From Natronosalvus vescus (lineage in GTDB: Archaea; Halobacteriota; Halobacteria; Halobacteriales; Natrialbaceae): a stretch of DNA of 64,000 nucleotides. Made by a program: the position numbers and the translations under genes. Every line of letters begins with the position of its first letter. Within the stretch, counting starts at the first letter, position 1. The notes under the pieces were generated by a model, which ran no database searches, was not told the origin of the DNA, and was given only the letters and a program-made list of their open reading frames with translations. Below are positions 44,357 to 51,243 of this stretch, piece by piece. The stretch lies in the NCBI RefSeq assembly GCF_023973145.1, contig NZ_CP099546.1, forward strand, positions 62,001-126,000, given 5' to 3'.

Positions 44357-44387
44357 AGACCACGACGAGCCTCGAGGAACGCTAAGC

Positions 44388-44928
44388 GCGTACCCTCGAG
44401 CGCTTCACCAAAGACGATAGTCGGGCCTACGTCCGCCTCCCCGATTACGACGACCCGCTCGAGCGCGGTGGCTCGCCGACGCTCACCTACGGCGATCTCC
44501 TCCCGATCCAGCAACTCGCCCGGATGGACGACGATATGCTTCGCTCGACGACCAACGCCCTGCCCACGCGGCTGGCTGCCACGCTGTGGAACGCACGCGT
44601 GGACTCGAGCGTGGGCGACAATCCCTGGACGACCGGCTGCAAGGGTATCAAGGAGTACGTCAAAGCCAGCGACCTCAAACACTGGATTCGCCGGAAAGAG
44701 CGCGGTGTCAGTGATGCGTACGCCAAGAAACTCGTCTCGAGAACCATCGACGCCCTTCTCGAGCTCTCACACAATCGGGTGGCCGTCCGGAAACGCACCG
44801 AGCGAAAGAACGGCCTCGAGTACACCGAACGCCGGCTGATCATTCCGGAGGACGTGGAGATCCCTGGTGAGACAGGGAACTCGAATGAAAACACCCCGCC
44901 ACCGGAGACAGCTGACGTCCTCGGGTGA
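44388..44928 (+). pseudogene. Gene-tail copy 2 of the 295-residue protein
   Basis: The frame from about 44392 corresponds to residues about 120-295 of the parent gene at 42478: LERFTKDDSRAYVRLPDYDD, then QLARMDDDMLRSTTNALPTR through to the PPETADVLG end. No start or coiled-coil half exists. The first usable start (44524) is internal. Similarity to copy 1 is high at DNA level, with mostly silent changes, and continues into the 3' flank (44929-45115). Confidence 0.85.
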
Positions 44929-45297
44929 CCATGGACACCCCTGTATGAACACCCTCGAGAGAGGCCATACCTCTCACAGGAATACCTGAACCACGTACTC
45001 GAGCGGTCTGTTGGTGGGTTGGGTACTGGACAGTGGATCGCTCGAGCAGTCCTCGGCAGTCATCGCAGAAGACGGGCTTAGGTCAGCCACCGAAGACGAC
45101 GACTGTCCACGGCTACAGATCATCGTATTTCCACTACCTCGAGTGGAGAGCAGCCACCTTTGTCGACGGTTAAGGCGAATACCCCATCCTTCAGATCGGG
45201 GTGTTGAGGAAGTCGTCACAGCTGCTGTGGCCATCATCACACGACATAATTGGGATAGATACTAAACTATTAGTTCTCGTGGGATGTAGTGTGAGCA
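44929..45297. repeat. 3' flank of copy 2 and junction
   Basis: The landmarks CCATGGACACCCCTG, TCGAGAGAGGCC, GGTCTGTTGGTGGGTTGG, ACAGTGGATCGCTCGAGCAG and CACCGAAGACGACGACTGTC repeat in the order seen after copy 1, up to about 45115. After that comes an unrelated segment with a CCCCATCCTTCAGATCGGGG hairpin (about 45181-45202), similar to the right ends of TnpB-type elements. Confidence 0.75.
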
Positions 45298-45852
45298 ATG
45301 AGCGATCACTCACGCGCATGGCCTGCGGAGATGGATGCTGGCGACCGCGTCAGGCATGTCGCGTTGACTCGGACGATGCCACGAAACGCCGGCTGGATTG
45401 CCGAGGAGGCCGACGTCTCGAGGGATACGGCCGTCAAATATCTCGAGCGGATGGCCGACCAGGGCGAGCTCGAGGTTGTCGAGACAGCTGACGGCACGTG
45501 CTACATGCCAGACGCTGTCACTCAGTTTCTCCGCGACGTCCGTACCCTCGCAGAAGAACACTCCGTAGACGAACTGACCAATGAGTTGCGTGCGATTGGT
45601 GACGAAATCGACTCGTGGATGTCGACGTACGAGGTCGAGACACTCGAGGAACTTCGCCAGAGTATTGGCCGTGAAGCGCTGTCGGCCGACGATCGGCGTG
45701 AGCGTCTCGAAATCATCGAGGAATGGGAGTACAACATCCAGGTGCGGGAAGCGCTGGAGCTTGCCATTAGCCTTCAGCGTTCACTGACGAGACTCGATGC
45801 AAACCCACGACTCGAGAGTTTACAAGTCGTGCGTCAATCAAACCGTCTGTAA
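45298..45852 (+). CDS. Winged-helix regulator with helical tail
   Basis: This is a 184-residue protein. The winged helix spans about 20-75 (IAEEADVSRDTAVKYLERMADQG, then ELEVVETADGTCYMPD) and the rest is helical and acidic. The layout matches the protein at 56456-56983: same length class, same HTH pattern and a TVRT/EELRQ-type helical tail. Such TrmB-like haloarchaeal HTH proteins often pair with small toxin-like genes; here no partner follows on the same strand. Its 3' end overlaps the convergent MazF-like gene by 15 bases. Confidence 0.75.
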   Translation: MSDHSRAWPAEMDAGDRVRHVALTRTMPRNAGWIAEEADVSRDTAVKYLERMADQGELEVVETADGTCYMPDAVTQFLRDVRTLAEEHSVDELTNELRAIGDEIDSWMSTYEVETLEELRQSIGREALSADDRRERLEIIEEWEYNIQVREALELAISLQRSLTRLDANPRLESLQVVRQSNRL

Positions 45853-46197
45853 CCCGAGACTGTACTCGAGCGCCGTGTCGACTTCAGATAGTCGTTCGTC
45901 GGGAATCGAGCCGATCACGTCGGTGATTCGGTGCTCGATCGAGACAGTTCGGAGCTGGCTACAGAGTGCGATTGAATCTTCGCGTAAGGCGCACTCATCG
46001 GCCGAGACGAGCACCTCGAACGGATACAGCTCATCATCAAAAGCCGTTGTGAAAGGGACGACAATGGTGGTGGGGGCGTTCTCGTTGCCGATATCGTTTT
46101 GGACGACGAGACAGGGTCGAGTGCCACGCTGTTCTGAGCCGCGGGTCGGATCGAGTGCCACAATGACGATATCGCCACGGCGAATATGTGTGCCCAT
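45838..46197 (-). CDS. mazF: MazF/PemK-family mRNA interferase toxin
   Basis: This 119-residue protein has the family signature IRRGDIVIVALDPTRGSEQRGTRPCLVVQND split over residues 5-35, then TIVVPFTT and CALREDSIALCSQLRTVS near 78-95. MazF toxins cleave single-stranded RNA and are held by an AbrB/MazE-fold antitoxin. Its ATG directly abuts the stop of the antitoxin gene (46198). It looks complete. It is convergent with the HTH gene, with overlapping 3' ends. Confidence 0.9.
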   Translation of the reverse strand: MGTHIRRGDIVIVALDPTRGSEQRGTRPCLVVQNDIGNENAPTTIVVPFTTAFDDELYPFEVLVSADECALREDSIALCSQLRTVSIEHRITDVIGSIPDERLSEVDTALEYSLGLQTV

Positions 46198-46470
46198 CTA
46201 CTCTTCCCACTCGGGGGCCTCACCAAGCTGATCGTTCGCCTCCTGAGAGACACTGGCCATCTCCTCAGTAAGCTCTTGATGGTGCTCGGCACGGCGTCGG
46301 TATCCCTCGGCAAGCTCTCCACGCGAAACCGGTTTCTCGATGACGATCTTATCGCCCTCTTCACGGATCGTCACTTCATCACCGCCGTGAATACCGAACG
46401 CCTCACGAAAACGCTTTGGCAGGGTCACCTGCCCACGCTCGCCAACCTTCCGTTTCTCTGCTTCGTCCAT
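46198..46470 (-). CDS. AbrB/MazE-fold antitoxin
   Basis: This 90-residue protein has the core KRKVGERGQVTLPKRFREAF, then HGGDEVTIREEGDKIVIEKP, followed by an acidic helical tail (RAEHHQELTEEMASVSQEAN) that should bind the MazF toxin. The gene is first in the two-gene operon. Two tandem 11-bp repeats sit immediately upstream of its start, a likely autoregulatory operator. Confidence 0.88.
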   Translation of the reverse strand: MDEAEKRKVGERGQVTLPKRFREAFGIHGGDEVTIREEGDKIVIEKPVSRGELAEGYRRRAEHHQELTEEMASVSQEANDQLGEAPEWEE

Positions 46471-46472
46471 AC

Positions 46473-46494
46473 ATATTCATACCATATTCATACC
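46473..46494. promoter_or_regulatory. Two tandem 11-bp repeats at the MazEF-like promoter
   Basis: ATATTCATACC occurs twice in perfect tandem, starting two bases upstream of the antitoxin ATG (minus strand, 46470). An 11-bp period places both copies on one DNA face, as expected for side-by-side antitoxin or complex binding. The AT-rich run also provides TATA-like sequence. Confidence 0.5.
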
Positions 46495-46501
46495 TATAAC
46501 G

Positions 46502-46669
46502 ATGATGGTTGCTGAACGCTCCCTCGAGGAGGGGACGATTCTCCATGGCGATGAGACGGTCAAAGCCAGCGATCAGCGCCGCCTCAAAAACCGAGTCGAG
46601 GACTCGGAAGCATCTCGCCTCGAAGAACGGCGATCGTTCGTTGATCGCCTCGCAGAAGATGACGTTTGA
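46502..46669 (+). CDS. Possible small acidic/basic helical protein (55 aa)
   Basis: An ATG pair at 46502/46505 opens a frame reading VAERSLEEGTILHGDETVKA, then a charged helix ending RLAEDDV. The composition is haloarchaeal and it is divergent from the antitoxin gene, but no homology is recognised. It could be a remnant of an antitoxin-like gene. Confidence 0.3.
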   Translation: MMVAERSLEEGTILHGDETVKASDQRRLKNRVEDSEASRLEERRSFVDRLAEDDV

Positions 46670-46708
46670 TAGTCTTCTCTTCAAGAATTAAACGTTCTGA
46701 CGTGTACC

Positions 46709-47128
46709 TCATGCGTTCGCTTCGTCTCGAGTCACATCAGGAACGTGCAACGGGAGATCCACCTCAAGGGAGTCGTACCAGACAGTTGGTTGCTTATTCC
46801 GACCGTCCTGTTCAAAACGGAGCAGATGGAGCGACTCGAGTTCCTCGAGGTTGGTGTGAACTTGGCGGACGTCACGGTCGACGAGCCGGGCTGCCTCGCG
46901 AATACTCTTTGGTTCGTGTTGGACTATCGTCCGGAGGAGCTCCAGGTTTTTTGGACGGGTGACACGATGGATATCGTCAGGATCGTCGAAGATCACCTCG
47001 AAATGAGGCTCTGGTATCTCACCGCGATCGAGCGCTTGAAGGGCATCTCGTAGCCCACCTTCATCGCCGCTCTGGAATCGGATGTACATTGTTCGGTCGC
47101 CGTCAGCTTGGTTACCAGTGTTCTCCAT
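46709..47128 (-). CDS. TumA-like HTH antitoxin (HVO_A0114 type)
   Basis: The ATG at 47128 gives 139 residues. The winged helix near 60-105 reads NLELLRTIVQHEPKSIREAA, then RLVDRDVRQVHTNLEELESL, followed by LLRFEQDGRNKQPTVWYDSLEVDL. This is the plan of haloarchaeal HVO_A0114-type DNA-binding proteins that pair with TumE toxins. Its start overlaps the 3' end of the TumE-like gene by 17 bases, so the toxin precedes the antitoxin. Confidence 0.82.
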   Translation of the reverse strand: MENTGNQADGDRTMYIRFQSGDEGGLRDALQALDRGEIPEPHFEVIFDDPDDIHRVTRPKNLELLRTIVQHEPKSIREAARLVDRDVRQVHTNLEELESLHLLRFEQDGRNKQPTVWYDSLEVDLPLHVPDVTRDEANA

Positions 47129-47387
47129 GATCACACACCTCCTGTTTGAATCGGTCGTAGAGTGCTTCCAGACCGCTGAACTCGATATCCGTTGTTTCAC
47201 CGTTCGGCAGATGTTTGTGGTGAGGTGTTGTCCCGGGGTGATCCGGGAAGTTATCGTATCGGATGATGGTTTCAGCACCAGTGTTGCCATACTGCATCGA
47301 GTATTTTACCCCGTCTGGATACCGACCGGATGACGGAACTGCCCACGCCTGTACTTCGGCATACGTCTCGCCAAAGTCCTTCGTCAC
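47112..47387 (-). CDS. TumE-like toxin (DUF6516), N-terminus doubtful
   Basis: From the GTG at 47387 this is 91 residues: AEVQAWAVPSSGRYPDGVKY, then SMQYGNTGAETIIRYDNFPDHPG and HHKHLPNG, the RYDN...HHxH pattern of TumE/DUF6516 proteins. The frame stays open a further 14 codons upstream and reads like family sequence (DGATLLIDV), but contains no ATG or GTG before a stop. The native start may therefore have been lost at the junction with gene-tail copy 3. It pairs with the overlapping TumA-like gene. Confidence 0.75.
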   Translation of the reverse strand: MTKDFGETYAEVQAWAVPSSGRYPDGVKYSMQYGNTGAETIIRYDNFPDHPGTTPHHKHLPNGETTDIEFSGLEALYDRFKQEVCDHGEHW

Positions 47388-47478
47388 GTCGATGAGGAGG
47401 GTAGCGCCGTCATCGTCATCAGCTATCGACTGTTGTTACTCACCACAACACAATATATGATATGGTTGGGAACAACAA

Positions 47479-47740
47479 GGCAGAGTTCCCCGGCGAGACT
47501 GGGGACTCGAGTGAGCACACTCAGCCACCAGGGACAGCTGGCGTCCGGGGATGACCATGGACACCCCTGCGTGACCACCCTCGAGAGAGGAACTACATTT
47601 CACAGGAATCACTGAAACCCACACTCGAGTCGACTGTTGGTGAGTTAATTACTGGCCAGTGGATCGCTCGAGCAGTCTGCGGCAGTCACACGACGAGACA
47701 CCCAAACCAACAACCGAAGACGACTATCCACGGAAATCCA
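47479..47740 (+). repeat. Gene-tail copy 3 with 3' flank
   Basis: Only the last 25 or so codons of the parent gene remain (FPGETGDSSEHTQPPGTAGV in frame, ending at a TGA near 47553). The full 3' flank follows: CCATGGACACCCCTG, TCGAGAGAGGAAC, CAGTGGATCGCTCGAGCAG, then CAACCGAAGACGACTATCC. It is more diverged than copy 2. It separates the TumAE module from the MNT module. Confidence 0.75.
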
Positions 47741-47809
47741 AACCGATCTGCAAATGCCATCCCGACCGAGTCAAACGATTTTAACGATTCCCTGTGTACA
47801 TTCGAGGTA

Positions 47810-48274
47810 ATGGGGTCGACACCGCCTTCAGATCACGGCAGAAACACACCTCTCGAGAGTGAAATCGACCTCGAACGTCTCACCCGTGTACTCGAAAGGT
47901 ATCCGGTTCGCCTCGCGGTTCTGTTCGGCTCGATAGTTCACGGGACGGCTACTGACCAAAGTGATATCGATATTGCCGTCGCGTTTGAGTCTGATCTCGG
48001 CCCAGATGAACGACTCGAGCAACGCATCTCCCTCATCGTCTCACTCACTGATGCACTTGGAACCGACGCCATCGATGTTGCTGACCTCGAGGCAATCCAC
48101 CCTGGTGTTGGCCTGGCGGCGCTCGAAAACGGCTACGTGATTATCGAAAATCCCACCCTCCGCGAACACCTCAAAGAAGACTATGAGAACTCGTATCCAG
48201 AAGAGGAGGAAACCCACGAGGAGCGTATGCGTCGGTTTGATTCGCTGCTGAACCGGTTGGAGGGCCAGGTGTGA
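47810..48274 (+). CDS. Minimal nucleotidyltransferase (MNT, MntA-like antitoxin)
   Basis: This 154-residue protein carries the polymerase-beta signature VLFGSIVHGTATDQSDIDIA (about 40-59) with GS and D-x-D catalytic residues, plus a helical acidic C-terminus. In MntA-HepT modules the MNT AMPylates and silences the HEPN RNase. The HEPN gene follows with a four-base overlap at 48271 but is broken, so this enzyme is an orphan. Confidence 0.85.
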   Translation: MGSTPPSDHGRNTPLESEIDLERLTRVLERYPVRLAVLFGSIVHGTATDQSDIDIAVAFESDLGPDERLEQRISLIVSLTDALGTDAIDVADLEAIHPGVGLAALENGYVIIENPTLREHLKEDYENSYPEEEETHEERMRRFDSLLNRLEGQV

Positions 48275-48399
48275 ACGTCTCCTCGCGAGACGAAATTCGC
48301 ATTCTCGAAAAAGCTGCTTACATCGAAGAAGCACTGACAGTGTTGGCACGAAACCAATCACTCGATACAGAGATTTTTCGGAGTAAAAGACGCCCTTGA
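48271..48399 (+). pseudogene. Truncated HEPN (HepT-like) toxin remnant
   Basis: A GTG at 48271 overlaps the MNT stop and opens MNVSSRDEIRILEKAAYIEE, then ALTVLARNQSLDTEIF, the N-terminal helix pair of HepT proteins. After 42 codons it ends, and neither other frame continues the family's RxxxxH active-site region. The toxin has lost its catalytic part. Confidence 0.7.
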
Positions 48400-48465
48400 A
48401 CACTCCTCAGTAGAGAATATCTGAGCCTGAGGTTCCCACGTGGGCTTGCTCACAATCCAACGCTC

Positions 48466-48531
48466 TCAATGGAGATGCTCGAAAATCCGCCCGACGTGCT
48501 CGTCGAGCAAGAGATGAATACTCTCGGTCAC
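48466..48531 (-). pseudogene. Truncated DUF5615 (PIN-like) toxin remnant
   Basis: A GTG at 48531 overlaps the DUF433 stop and reads TESIHLLLDEHVGRIFEHLH, which is the DUF5615 N-terminus with its LLDEHV active-site motif. A stop then falls where the family has the ERG continuation. Downstream codons (to about 48403) look unrelated. The toxin is inactivated. Confidence 0.65.
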
Positions 48532-48803
48532 GAGACCGGCTCTTTCGGCTGCAAGGCATCGTTGCGCACGCGCTCAAACGCCTCCGCGTTTTCCTGTTCG
48601 AAGGCTCTCATTTCCTCAATGTTGGCATAATAATACGAGAGGGCTTCGTAAACGGAGGCCAGCGAGATATCGTACTGGTCAGCGACATACGCTGGGGTCT
48701 GCCCACCACTGACCACTTTCCCGGCGATGTGTCGGACGCCAATCCGGGTTCCCTCGATCCGAGGTTCCCCGCTAAGGATGTCTTCACCGGCGACGATCGT
48801 CAT
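48528..48803 (-). CDS. DUF433 antitoxin
   Basis: This 91-residue protein reads EDILSGEPRIEGTRIGVRHI, then SGGQTPAYVADQYDISLASVYEALSYYY, the homeodomain-like HTH of DUF433 proteins, followed by a helical acidic tail. DUF433 genes pair with DUF5615 PIN-like toxins; the partner here survives only as a 21-codon remnant. A TATATG-rich stretch just upstream (about 48818-48835) is a possible promoter. Confidence 0.85.
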   Translation of the reverse strand: MTIVAGEDILSGEPRIEGTRIGVRHIAGKVVSGGQTPAYVADQYDISLASVYEALSYYYANIEEMRAFEQENAEAFERVRNDALQPKEPVS

Positions 48804-48844
48804 AGTGCTCTAGTCGGGTTGCGTTCGTTTATATGTTTTAGCGA

Positions 48845-49080
48845 GCCCCAGAATTGGTCTCGCGAACCATCGACGCCCTCCTCGCCCTATCGAACAATCG
48901 GGTGGCCGTCCGCAAACGCACCGAGCAAACAAACGGCCTCGAGTACACCGAACATCGACTGATCATTCCGGTAGACGCAGCGATCCCCGTTGAGACAGGC
49001 ACCTCGAGTGAGCACACACTACCGGAGACAGCTGACGTCTTCGGGTGACCATGGACATTCTTGAATAACCTCCCTCTCCC
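48845..49080 (+). pseudogene. Gene-tail copy 4 with short 3' flank
   Basis: Starting abruptly at LVSRTIDALLALSNNRVAVR, the frame matches residues about 230-295 of the parent gene through RKRTEQTNGLEYTEHRLIIP to PETADVFG and the TGA at about 49048. The flank keeps CCATGGACATTCTTGAATAACCTCCC (closest to copy 1) and then diverges at about 49080. The left breakpoint coincides with that of copy 6. Confidence 0.8.
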
Positions 49081-49161
49081 TCTCACGTACTTCTCTACCA
49101 AATTCCGGGGTCGCCAGCGATCTCACGCCACGACCACCCTACAGTACCAATCACGTCTCCC

Positions 49162-49276
49162 TCACTCGACAGTGACGCTTTTGGCCAGGTTGCGCGGCAT
49201 ATCGATCGACCGACCCAGCCGGTTGGCCACCCAGTAGGACACCAGTTGGAGCTAGACGTTCGCGAGGATGGGCGTC
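49162..49276 (-). pseudogene. glmS: Remnant of the 3' end of glmS
   Basis: The minus strand reads PILANV, a stop (TAG where the family has CAG/Gln), then LQLVSYWVANRLGRSIDMPR, then NLAKSVTVE and a natural TGA. That is the exact C-terminus of glucosamine-6-phosphate synthase. Only about 38 codons survive. GlmS makes the aminosugar precursor for glycans, so the fragment may mark former continuity with a glycan locus. It abuts the stop of the PIN toxin gene. Confidence 0.8.
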
Positions 49277-49730
49277 ACTGATCTGGGAGCGGTACGTCGG
49301 CAGGGACGAGTGTCATGCCAAGGGTGCGGAAGTCAGTATCGAACGCAAAGACGTGATCGATGCCTCGTTTGTCCGCGAGAACCGTCGTCAGATGATCGAC
49401 CAGCGTGATCTGTTGGTCATCGTACCGTTCGAATTGGTTGCACGTCGCGGCGAACTCCTCTTCATCTGGGTGGATGATGGTGAAGGCAGGCGACTCACGG
49501 ATCCGAGTGAGGCCTCGTACCGCGGCCGCGTGGTCACGTTTTCGCATCAGGAGCGTTCCGAGTTCGCTGAGGACATGCGACGTCGTATACAGCGGTCGGT
49601 AGTGGAGCTGTCCGGCGGCGATCGCATCGAAGACGGCACTCGCGTGATCGTGGCGTGGCGCTTTCTCATCATACTGGGCGTAAAACGCCCCAGTGTCAAC
49701 GAACAGTGGTGTCGTGCCGGGCCCTGACAC
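49275..49730 (-). CDS. PIN-domain toxin (VapC-like)
   Basis: This 151-residue protein has LFVDTGAFYAQYDEKAPRHD near 9-28 (first Asp), SHVLSELGTLLMRKRDHAAA near 50-70 (Glu) and the C-terminal DHLTTVLADKRGIDHVFAFD near 110-130 (Asp pair). All metal-binding positions are present. Its antitoxin-like HTH gene lies three bases upstream. The C-terminal codons run into the glmS remnant, so the last few residues may not be native. Confidence 0.87.
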   Translation of the reverse strand: MSGPGTTPLFVDTGAFYAQYDEKAPRHDHASAVFDAIAAGQLHYRPLYTTSHVLSELGTLLMRKRDHAAAVRGLTRIRESPAFTIIHPDEEEFAATCNQFERYDDQQITLVDHLTTVLADKRGIDHVFAFDTDFRTLGMTLVPADVPLPDQ

Positions 49731-49733
49731 GCG

Positions 49734-50084
49734 TCAGCCCTCGAGTTCGCCGTAAACAACGTCATCAATCTCGTCTTCATCAACGGGCTCATCAGACGCG
49801 AAGAGCGCTCCCTTGGAAAAGAAGGGATCGTCGTCGGCGATCGCGCACCTGTCGCTGTCTGTGGTTGTGAGCCACCACACCGTGTTCCGGCCACCGATCT
49901 GTTTACTCTGAACGAGATTTCGATCCTCAAGGGCGCGAAGTCGGTCGAGCGTCGTTCGTCGTTCGATCGGGAGATGGTCGGCGATTTCAGCCGTTGACAA
50001 GACGGGATCCTCCGTCGAACGGAGAACCGTGAGGATGTCTTCGTCGGTTGCGCGGGGTCTTCGCCCGCTTGAAGAGTTGCTCAT
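49734..50084 (-). CDS. HTH antitoxin paired with the PIN toxin
   Basis: This 116-residue protein has a winged helix near 14-70 (LRSTEDPVLSTAEIADHLPI, then ERRTTLDRLRALEDRNLVQSK and NTVWWLTT) and an acidic tail DEPVDEDEIDDVVYGELEG likely to hold the toxin. It is the first gene of a two-gene operon with the PIN toxin three bases downstream. Confidence 0.82.
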   Translation of the reverse strand: MSNSSSGRRPRATDEDILTVLRSTEDPVLSTAEIADHLPIERRTTLDRLRALEDRNLVQSKQIGGRNTVWWLTTTDSDRCAIADDDPFFSKGALFASDEPVDEDEIDDVVYGELEG

Positions 50085-50420
50085 GGTATTCCTTCGAAGT
50101 GGAACCGCAAAAAGGTACTCCTTAGACGGCCATCCTCTATCCTTTGAAGGCGGGAATAGCAGAAAAATGCGTCAAAAGGGGAAATATACAGTTTTTCAAT
50201 AACCGTCTAAGGAATGAGACTGGAGTAGTACTCGCTTCTCGGGGAGTTCGGTCTCGATAAAACACCAGCACTGGAACGGGTTATTGGTGGGTTGGTTACT
50301 GAACAGTGGATCGCTCGAGCAGCCCTCGGCAGCCACACAAAGAGATACAAGGGAAGCGCGTACCGATGACAACGGCGAGTTGGGTCAGCCGTACATCAGC
50401 GATTACACATATCTTTAGAG
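50085..50420. repeat. Copy 5: 3' flank of the repeated gene only
   Basis: After the antitoxin promoter region, 50264-50350 carries GGGTTATTGGTGGGTTGGTT, GAACAGTGGATCGCTCGAGC and AGCCCTCGGCAGCCACACAA. These are landmarks of the repeated 3' flank without any gene tail. The rest of this stretch has no gene. Confidence 0.65.
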
Positions 50421-50812
50421 TCACTCGGCGAGTCGGTGTCGAAGCACGTAGCCGATTCCACCGAGAGCCCCGACGAGGCCGATGATTGGGCCGAAGCCGA
50501 GGCCGGATGGGTCGTCGTCCGTGTCGGCCTCTCCCTGTGCGCTATGGTCGTCTTCTACGTCGCTATCGTCATCGTCGTCGCTCGTGTCGTCCTTTCCATC
50601 GTCTTTCGGCGGCTCGACGGAGGTGACGGAGACGGTGGTGACCGTTTCGACTCCAACATCGAACTCACCCTCGGCATCGAACGCGTAGACGAACTCGAGC
50701 GTCGTCTCCTCACCGCCCGCAAGCGTCACGTTCGTGTCATCGACGACCGCGCCGTCGGCGAGTAACTCGATCGTCTCCGTGCCGGATTCGTCGCCGACGT
50801 TTGGTAATCTCG
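50421..50812 (-). pseudogene. C-terminal remnant of an anchored surface protein
   Basis: The minus-strand frame reads LPNVGDESGTETIELLADGA, then NVTLAGGEETTLEFVYAF, part of a CARDB-like module. A DDDDDSDVEDDHSAQGEAD linker and a GLGFGPIIGLVGALGGIGYV anchor with basic end follow. No signal peptide or natural start; the frame is cut at about 50812. It resembles the tails at 12.8-13.8 kb and the end of the giant surface protein. Confidence 0.65.
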
Positions 50813-50879
50813 TTAGGGGCGTTACTCGGTGTCGTACTCATCATCCTTCGTCACCAGTCATAGCAATCCCAATAGCTCG

Positions 50880-51005
50880 TCTCACGAACCATCGATGCCC
50901 GCCTCGACCTCTCGAAACATCGTGTGGCCATCCGCACTCGCATCGAGCGGACGAACGACCTCGAAGTACACCGAGCCCGACGGATCTCTACCTCGAGCCA
51001 GGTGC
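50880..51005 (+). pseudogene. Gene-tail copy 6 (most degraded)
   Basis: The sequence reads LVSRTIDARLDLSKHRVAIR, then TRIERTNDLEVHRARRIST. It matches residues about 230-268 of the 295-residue protein, starting at the same LVSRTIDA position as copy 4 and decaying before the end. It is the farthest copy from the intact gene. Confidence 0.7.
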
Positions 51006-51243
51006 GTCGTATGCTATCAGATTCTCTGATCCGCCAGACCAAACGATCTACGACGTCCTCGGCGTCGATGGATACGGCGAATTCGCCGGCGAGATTGAAC
51101 TGTGGAACCACAACTCCGGTTCGTGGCAGTCCGTTACCGGCGATTGTGAGTTACAGTACGCCGACACGCTCTATGTGTTGTGTCTCGTGACGTTATCGCC
51201 GTATTCGTGGCGAAGTCGCGGGTCAAGCGTGGTGTTCCTGTGA
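51000..51243 (+). pseudogene. Unidentified protein fragment
   Basis: A plus-strand frame reads LYLEPGASYAIRFSDPPDQT, then IYDVLGVDGYGEFAGEIELW. It looks like real protein (beta-rich, acidic) cut on both sides: its left end merges into gene-tail copy 6 and its right end into the antisense CPBP gene. I do not recognise the family. Confidence 0.4.

Noticed and set aside
45181-45202. CCCCATCC...GGGG hairpin as an intrinsic terminator
   Set aside because: It closely resembles TnpB-element right-end hairpins seen elsewhere here and no T-run follows; left as junction debris.
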